NCBI GenBank assembly: GCA_905205195.1 | Contig: CAJLCS010000009.1 | Location: 1-41,464, forward strand | Origin: an uncultured Eubacteriales bacterium | GTDB taxonomy: Bacteria; Bacillota; Clostridia; Oscillospirales; Oscillospiraceae | Length of the DNA: 41,464 nt | Direction of reading: 5' to 3' | Shown: positions 37,058 to 41,464 of the stretch, piece by piece | Layout: the number at the start of each line of letters is the position of its first letter | How positions within the stretch are numbered: the stretch's first letter is position 1 | Made by a program: the position numbers and the translations under genes | The notes under the pieces: generated by a model | Database searches by the model: none | Told to the model about the DNA's origin: nothing | The model's input: only the letters and a program-made list of their open reading frames with translations

Positions 37058-37993
37058 ATGAAAACCATGGAAAGCGGCGTCTATCCGACCATGATTACGC
37101 CGTTTGTCCGCGGAGAAGTGGACGAGGCGGCAGTGGGCCGTCTGGTGGACTTCTACGCATCGGCAGGCTGCCGAGGCATTTTCGCCGTGTGCCAGTCCAG
37201 CGAGATGGCGTTCCTGAGCCGGAAGGAACGGCTGCGTCTGGCCCGGCTGACGGCGGAGGCTGCCGCCGGGCGCATGACCGTCGTGGCCTCCGGCCACTGC
37301 GCCAACAGTCCGGAGGAGCAGGCAGAGGAGCTGCAGGCCATGGGGGAGACCGGCGTGGACGCGGTGGTGCTGGTGACCAATCGGCTGGATCCCCACGGGG
37401 ACGGGGACGGCGTGTGGATGGAAAACGGGGCCCGGCTGCTGGGACGGCTGGACCCGGCGGTGCCCCTGGGGCTTTACGAGTGCCCCAGACCCTACAAGCG
37501 GCTGCTGACACCGGCGCTTCTGGACTGGTGCGCGGGAACGGGGCGGTTCCGCTTTTTCAAGGACACCTGCTGCGACCCGGCGCTGCTGACGGCCCGGCTG
37601 AAGCAGCTGGAGGGGTCTGGGCTGCTGCTGTTCAACGCCAACGCCCAGACGCTGCTCCACAGCCTGCAGACAGGCGGCAGCGGGTACAGCGGCATTATGG
37701 CCAATTTCTGCCCCGCGCTGCCGGTGTGGCTGTGCGATCACTTCCGGGACCGGCCTGATCTGGCCCGGACGGTGTCGGACTGCCTGAGCATGATGGCCTT
37801 TACGGAAGGCCCGGCCTACCCGGTGACGGCCAAGTATGCGCTGAACCGTCTGGGGGTGTCCATGACCACGGAATCCCGGAGCTGCGACCCGAAAAAACTG
37901 ACGGAGTATGAACGCCTGACGGTGGACCAGCTGCTGGATGTCAGCGCCGGGCTGGAACGGCTTTTGAAAGAGAAGGAGGAAATCGAACAATGA
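37058..37993 (+). CDS. DHDPS/N-acetylneuraminate lyase-family aldolase
   Basis: This 311-residue class I aldolase forms a Schiff base with a 2-keto acid. The catalytic Lys168 is in FRFFKDT and Tyr140 is in LGLYECPRPYK. The pyruvate-carboxylate loop is CQSSEM (45-50), in place of the GTTGE of dihydrodipicolinate synthase. MITPF near the N-terminus is the family opening. Lysine-pathway function is unlikely in this setting; cleavage of a 2-keto-3-deoxy sugar acid or of a sialic acid is more plausible. AGGGAGGGA precedes the ATG. The stop overlaps the sialidase-like gene as ATGA, so the two work in one operon. Confidence 0.85.
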   Translation: MKTMESGVYPTMITPFVRGEVDEAAVGRLVDFYASAGCRGIFAVCQSSEMAFLSRKERLRLARLTAEAAAGRMTVVASGHCANSPEEQAEELQAMGETGVDAVVLVTNRLDPHGDGDGVWMENGARLLGRLDPAVPLGLYECPRPYKRLLTPALLDWCAGTGRFRFFKDTCCDPALLTARLKQLEGSGLLLFNANAQTLLHSLQTGGSGYSGIMANFCPALPVWLCDHFRDRPDLARTVSDCLSMMAFTEGPAYPVTAKYALNRLGVSMTTESRSCDPKKLTEYERLTVDQLLDVSAGLERLLKEKEEIEQ

Positions 37994-39360
37994 AAGCACA
38001 CAGAGCATGGAGCTATGCGCCCTACCGTCCGCCCTTTACGGACTGCGGAAGCCCGTATGTCTGCCGGGTGGCCCCGGCGGCGGACCGGATCAGGCTGGAA
38101 TGGCTGCCGGACGGCTCGGCGCGCTACCGGGTCTTTTACCGGCTGCGGGGGACGGAAGAATACAGGCTGGCAGGCACCACGGCGGACACGGCCATGACCG
38201 TCACTGGCCTGACCTGCGGGGAGACCTACGAATGCTATGTCGAAGGGGACCGGGGCCGCAGCCGGGTCCGGCTGGCCCGCTGCGGCGCGTATGTGGATAC
38301 CATGGTCAATTACCTTCATCCGGAGGACCTGGCCTATGACTTTTCCGGGCGCTACCTGTGCAGCCCGTCGCTGGTGCGGCATCCGGACGGCTTCCTGCTG
38401 GCGTCCATGGACCTGTTTGCGCCCCAATACCCCCAGAATCTGACGCTGATTTTCCGGTCCGACGACGACGGCGCCACCTGGCATTATCAGACCGAGCTGT
38501 TTCCCTGCTTCTGGGGCAAGCTGTTCTGCCGGGGCCGGGAGGTTTATATGCTGGCGGTGTCCACGGAGTATGGCGATCTGCTGCTGGGCCGGTCCGACGA
38601 CGGCGGCCGGACCTTCTCCGAACCGGCGGTGCTGCTGCGGGGCAGCGGCGGCAAAAACGGAGAGGCAGGCGTCCACAAAAATCCGCAAACAGTGCTGCGT
38701 TTTGGCGGCCGGATCTGGAACACGCTGGAATGGGGCAGCTGGGGCCGGGGCTATCATGCGCCCATGGTCATGTCCGCGCCGGAGGACTGCGACCTGATGG
38801 ACCCGGACAACTGGCGCTTCAGCGAGCCGGTGCGGTATGATCCTACCTGGCCGGGGGTGGCGGAAGGCCCCAGCACCGGTAATATCGAGGGGGCACTGGT
38901 GGCGATGCACGGCGGGCTGTACAACGTGATGCGCTACGACATGAGCCGCACCACCCCCAATTACGGGCGGGTGCTGGCCTACCGGGTGGATCCCGACCAT
39001 CCGGAAGCGCCCCTGCGGTACGACCACGCCATTGCGTTCCCGGCCAATTATTCCAAATTCGAGATCCGCTACGATGAAAAAACCGGGAAATACTGGTCCA
39101 TTGCCTCCCGGATCCTGGACGGCGATCACACCGGCGACCGGAATCTGCTGTCGCTGATGGTGTCGGAGGACGGGGAGCACTGGCGCCTTGACCGGGACCT
39201 GATTGACCGGCGGCAGGAGGACCCGACCCGGGTGGGCTTCCAGTATGTGGACTTCTTCACGGAAAACGGCAAGGCGTATTACCTCTGCCGCACGGCCATG
39301 AACGGCGCCCACAGCTTCCACGACAGCAACTGCATCACCTTCGGCACCGTGATCCTGTAA
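37990..39360 (+). CDS. Sialidase-like (BNR/Asp-box) propeller protein with N-terminal Fn3-like domain
   Basis: This 456-residue protein begins with a domain of about 100 residues resembling fibronectin type III (RIRLEWLPDGSARYRVFYRL, then VTGLTCGETYECYV). A propeller follows, with Asp-boxes RSDDDGATWHY, RSDDGGRTFSEP and SEDGEHWRLD. It lacks a signal peptide and the RIP motif of classical sialidases is not evident, so sialidase activity is unproven. It is translationally coupled to the aldolase. An intracellular exo-glycosidase role fits the context; a binding role is the alternative. Confidence 0.75.
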   Translation: MKAHRAWSYAPYRPPFTDCGSPYVCRVAPAADRIRLEWLPDGSARYRVFYRLRGTEEYRLAGTTADTAMTVTGLTCGETYECYVEGDRGRSRVRLARCGAYVDTMVNYLHPEDLAYDFSGRYLCSPSLVRHPDGFLLASMDLFAPQYPQNLTLIFRSDDDGATWHYQTELFPCFWGKLFCRGREVYMLAVSTEYGDLLLGRSDDGGRTFSEPAVLLRGSGGKNGEAGVHKNPQTVLRFGGRIWNTLEWGSWGRGYHAPMVMSAPEDCDLMDPDNWRFSEPVRYDPTWPGVAEGPSTGNIEGALVAMHGGLYNVMRYDMSRTTPNYGRVLAYRVDPDHPEAPLRYDHAIAFPANYSKFEIRYDEKTGKYWSIASRILDGDHTGDRNLLSLMVSEDGEHWRLDRDLIDRRQEDPTRVGFQYVDFFTENGKAYYLCRTAMNGAHSFHDSNCITFGTVIL

Positions 39361-39375
39361 ACTGTTATATACTTT

Positions 39376-39399
39376 GGCGCGGCCTTTCGGGGCCGCGCC
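39376..39399 (+). terminator. Terminator after the sialidase-like gene
   Basis: A perfect 9-bp stem, GGCGCGGCC with its complement, closes a 6-base loop. Only a short T-containing tail (GTCTTAC) follows, so strength is uncertain. Confidence 0.6.
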
Positions 39400-39406
39400 G
39401 TCTTAC

Positions 39407-39436
39407 TTGACAGAACCGGCGCAAATCGGGTAAAAT
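39407..39436 (+). promoter_or_regulatory. Sigma-A promoter of mutY
   Basis: TTGACA, 18 bases, TAAAAT, immediately after the hairpin of the previous operon. Confidence 0.78.
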
Positions 39437-39459
39437 AAACAGTTAGGAGGTGGCGCAAT

Positions 39460-40497
39460 ATGAAAAATGACGGGTGCCTGACCCGGCTTCCCGGGGTGCT
39501 TCTGCCGTGGTACGAGCAAAACCGGCGGGACCTGCCGTGGCGGCGGGACCGGGAGCCGTACCATGTCTGGCTGTCGGAGATCATGCTCCAGCAGACCCGG
39601 GTGGAGGCGGTGAAGGGGTACTATGCCCGTTTTCTGGAGGCACTGCCCACGGTGGCCGATCTGGCGGCCTGCCCGGACGACCGGCTGAACAAGCTCTGGG
39701 AAGGGCTGGGGTATTACCGCCGGGCGGCCAATCTGAAAAAGGCGGCCGGGGTGATTCAGACCACCTGGGGCGGCGTTTTTCCTACGGACTATGAACAGGT
39801 GCTGGCACTGCCGGGCATCGGCGCCTATACGGCGGGGGCCATCTGCTCCATCGCCTTCGGGCAGAAAACCCCGGCGGTGGACGGCAATGTGCTGCGGGTG
39901 GTGTCCCGGCTGACGGAGGACCTGACGCCCATTGACCGGCCGACTTTTCAGAAGCAGGTCCGGGAATCGCTGGCGGCGGTGTATCCCCGGGAGGCCGGGG
40001 CCTTTACCCAGGCACTGATGGAGCTGGGGGCCACCCTCTGCGGCCCCAACTGGGAGCCGCGGTGCGAGGAATGCCCCTGCCGGGACTTCTGCGGCGGCGC
40101 CCTTCACGGCACGGCCCGGAATTTCCCGGTGAAACCGGAAAAGAAGGCGAAACGGCAGGAGGAAAAGACGGTGCTGATCGTCTCTTGCGACGGGCGGCTG
40201 GCGCTGGAAAAGCGGCCGGACGGCGGCCTGCTGGCGGGGCTTTGGCAATTTCCCAACGTGCCGGGCCGCCTGGAAGCGCCCCAGGCGCTGGCGGCGGCGG
40301 AGGCCATGGGCCTGCATCCCCGGCAACTGTACTACACGGTGGAGCGGACGCATATTTTCACCCACATCGTCTGGAAGATGCGGGGCGTTTATCTGGAAGC
40401 GGCGGCGCCGGAGGGGAAATTTCAATGGAAAACGCCGGAGGAAATCCAGGCCGAATCCGCGCTGCCCACGGCGTTCCGGCAGTTTCTTCCCGGTTGA
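39460..40497 (+). CDS. mutY: A/G-specific adenine glycosylase MutY
   Basis: MutY removes adenine mispaired with 8-oxoguanine. The protein is 345 residues. The N-terminal glycosylase has WLSEIMLQQTRVEAV with the catalytic glutamate, the helix-hairpin-helix LPGIGAYTAGAI, and the catalytic aspartate in VDGNVLRV. The iron-sulfur loop is C-x7-C-x2-C-x5-C, one residue longer in the first gap than the E. coli form. The C-terminal NUDIX-like domain, with GLLAGLWQFPNV, reads 8-oxoG. AGGAGG precedes the ATG. It has its own promoter and is not part of the sugar locus. Confidence 0.95.
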   Translation: MKNDGCLTRLPGVLLPWYEQNRRDLPWRRDREPYHVWLSEIMLQQTRVEAVKGYYARFLEALPTVADLAACPDDRLNKLWEGLGYYRRAANLKKAAGVIQTTWGGVFPTDYEQVLALPGIGAYTAGAICSIAFGQKTPAVDGNVLRVVSRLTEDLTPIDRPTFQKQVRESLAAVYPREAGAFTQALMELGATLCGPNWEPRCEECPCRDFCGGALHGTARNFPVKPEKKAKRQEEKTVLIVSCDGRLALEKRPDGGLLAGLWQFPNVPGRLEAPQALAAAEAMGLHPRQLYYTVERTHIFTHIVWKMRGVYLEAAAPEGKFQWKTPEEIQAESALPTAFRQFLPG

Positions 40498-40522
40498 CAG
40501 GAGTTCCCAAAATGCGTATAAT
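40494..40522 (+). promoter_or_regulatory. Perfect consensus sigma-A promoter of the topoisomerase gene
   Basis: TTGACA, 17 bases, TATAAT. The -35 overlaps the mutY stop codon. It is one of two fully consensus promoters in the window. Confidence 0.92.
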
Positions 40523-40563
40523 AAGAACGAATCAAATGGATAACGACGATAGGAACTGAGAAA

Positions 40564-41464
40564 ATGGCTAAAAAACAGCAAGAATACGGCAACTCCAGCA
40601 TCTCCATGCTCAAGGGCGAGGAGCGGGTCCGCAAGCGCCCGGCGGTGATTTTCGGCTCCGACGATCTGGAGGGGTGCAAGCACGCGGTGTTTGAAATCCT
40701 CTCCAACGCCATCGACGAGGCCAGAGAGGGCTACGGCGACACCATCATCGTGACCCGCTATGAAGATCTGTCCGTCGAGGTGGAGGACTTCGGCCGGGGC
40801 TGTCCGGTGGATTATAACGAGAAGGAAAAGCGCTACAACTGGGAACTGGTGTTCTGCGAAATGTACGCAGGCGGCAAGTACGGCGAAAACGGCGAAAATT
40901 ACGAGTATTCCCTTGGCCTCAATGGCCTTGGCTCCTGCGCCACCCAGTACGCTTCCGAATTTTTCGACGCCACCATTCGCCGGGACGGGTACCGGTACGA
41001 TCTGCATTTTGAAAAGGGCCGCAACATCGGCGGCCTGAAAAAGCAGCCGACGGACCGGAAAAAGACCGGCTCCCTGTTTCACTGGCGGCCGGACCGGCAG
41101 GTATTTACCGACATTGACATTCCGGTGGAATACTATCGGGACGTACTGCGCCGTCAGGCGGTGGTGAATCAGGGCATTACCTTCCGGTTCCGCAATCAGG
41201 TGGGCGGCAAGTTCGAGACGGAGGAATTCTGCTATCCCGGCGGCATCCGGGAATACGTCGAGGAGCTGGTGGGGGACAATGCCTTCACCATGCCGGTGTT
41301 CTGGGAAACGGAGCGCCGGGGCCGGGACGCGGAAAACCGGCCGGAAATGAAGCTGAAGATTACCGCGTCCTTCTGCTTCTCCAAGCTGATCAGCCGGGTG
41401 GAGTATTACCACAATTCTTCCTGGCTGGAATACGGCGGCAGCCCGGACAAGGCGGTCCGCAGCG
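40564..41464 (+). CDS. GyrB/ParE-like type IIA topoisomerase subunit B (3' end outside window)
   Basis: The first 300 residues of a GHKL-ATPase topoisomerase subunit are visible. EILSNAIDEA (44-53) holds the magnesium-binding Glu, Asn and Asp. VEDFGRGCP (73-81) matches DxGRGxP, and YAGGKYGENG matches the AGGKF region. The ATP lid reads LGLNGLGSCATQ (117-128) in place of the usual GGLHGVGASVVN, so this is a divergent paralogue rather than a standard GyrB. The frame is open to the window edge. A partner GyrA/ParC-like subunit would be expected downstream. The Shine-Dalgarno sequence is a weak AGGA. Confidence 0.88.
   Translation, partial: MAKKQQEYGNSSISMLKGEERVRKRPAVIFGSDDLEGCKHAVFEILSNAIDEAREGYGDTIIVTRYEDLSVEVEDFGRGCPVDYNEKEKRYNWELVFCEMYAGGKYGENGENYEYSLGLNGLGSCATQYASEFFDATIRRDGYRYDLHFEKGRNIGGLKKQPTDRKKTGSLFHWRPDRQVFTDIDIPVEYYRDVLRRQAVVNQGITFRFRNQVGGKFETEEFCYPGGIREYVEELVGDNAFTMPVFWETERRGRDAENRPEMKLKITASFCFSKLISRVEYYHNSSWLEYGGSPDKAVRS

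Noticed and set aside
39460..40497. Abnormal iron-sulfur loop in MutY (C-x7-C)
   Set aside because: The first gap is one residue longer than in E. coli, but I recall the same spacing in clostridial MutY proteins, so it is not treated as odd.
39403..41412. 669-codon open frame on the minus strand opposite mutY and the topoisomerase gene
   Set aside because: It is antisense to two well-recognised genes and rich in His, Gly, Arg and Pro, as expected from a GC-rich opposite strand. It has no domain and no ribosome site.
1..41464. CRISPR array, rRNA genes, insertion-sequence transposases or prophage genes
   Set aside because: No regularly spaced direct repeats, rRNA segments, transposase or phage protein motifs were seen on either strand.

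Overview
The window looks like chromosome from a GC-rich, endospore-forming member of the Clostridia, probably an Oscillospirales-type gut bacterium. The evidence is a complete spoIVA, a zinc-type L32 gene behind yceD, Shine-Dalgarno sequences close to AGGAGG, sigma-A promoters with 17-bp spacers, and many cytoplasmic glycoside hydrolases paired with AraC regulators. The lineage is inferred from gene content; no database was searched.

Positions 1-14,000 are mostly housekeeping. They hold the end of polA followed by rimI and tsaD, a GNAT gene, spoIVA on the minus strand, a sialate O-acetylesterase-like gene, yceD-rpmF, der-plsY-gpsA, and glpK convergent to gpsA. PlsY, GpsA and GlpK all act on glycerol-3-phosphate. 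A rhomboid-like membrane protein and a MarR/TSUP-exporter pair follow. A hairpin-packed element lies between gpsA and glpK.

Positions 14,000-24,700 hold an AraC/GH2 divergent pair, a hydrolase with a prolyl-tRNA editing protein, tRNA-Ser(GCU), and an E2-acyltransferase-like protein without the usual catalytic histidine. A LURP-one-luxS-mtnN operon (activated methyl cycle and AI-2) is divergent from a membrane-bound XRE regulator. A membrane-anchored deacetylase-like protein completes this part.

Positions 24,700-39,400 form an accessory carbohydrate region. A GH99-like hydrolase precedes a five-gene minus-strand operon: enolase-superfamily dehydratase, GH13 enzyme, RraA-like protein, beta-propeller lactonase and SDR dehydrogenase. 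The set reads as an oxidative, non-phosphorylating sugar route: sugar to lactone, aldonate, 2-keto-3-deoxy acid, then aldol cleavage. A DHDPS-family aldolase with a Schiff-base lysine lies further along with a sialidase-like propeller protein. Three AraC regulators, a GH39-like enzyme and an alpha/beta hydrolase lie between. The region also holds relics of a GH95-like gene, a GH43/GH130-like gene and an AraC gene, so it is being remodelled. No transporter or sugar kinase is visible, and none of the hydrolases has an evident signal peptide.

Positions 39,400-41,464 return to housekeeping, with mutY and the start of a divergent GyrB/ParE-like topoisomerase subunit.
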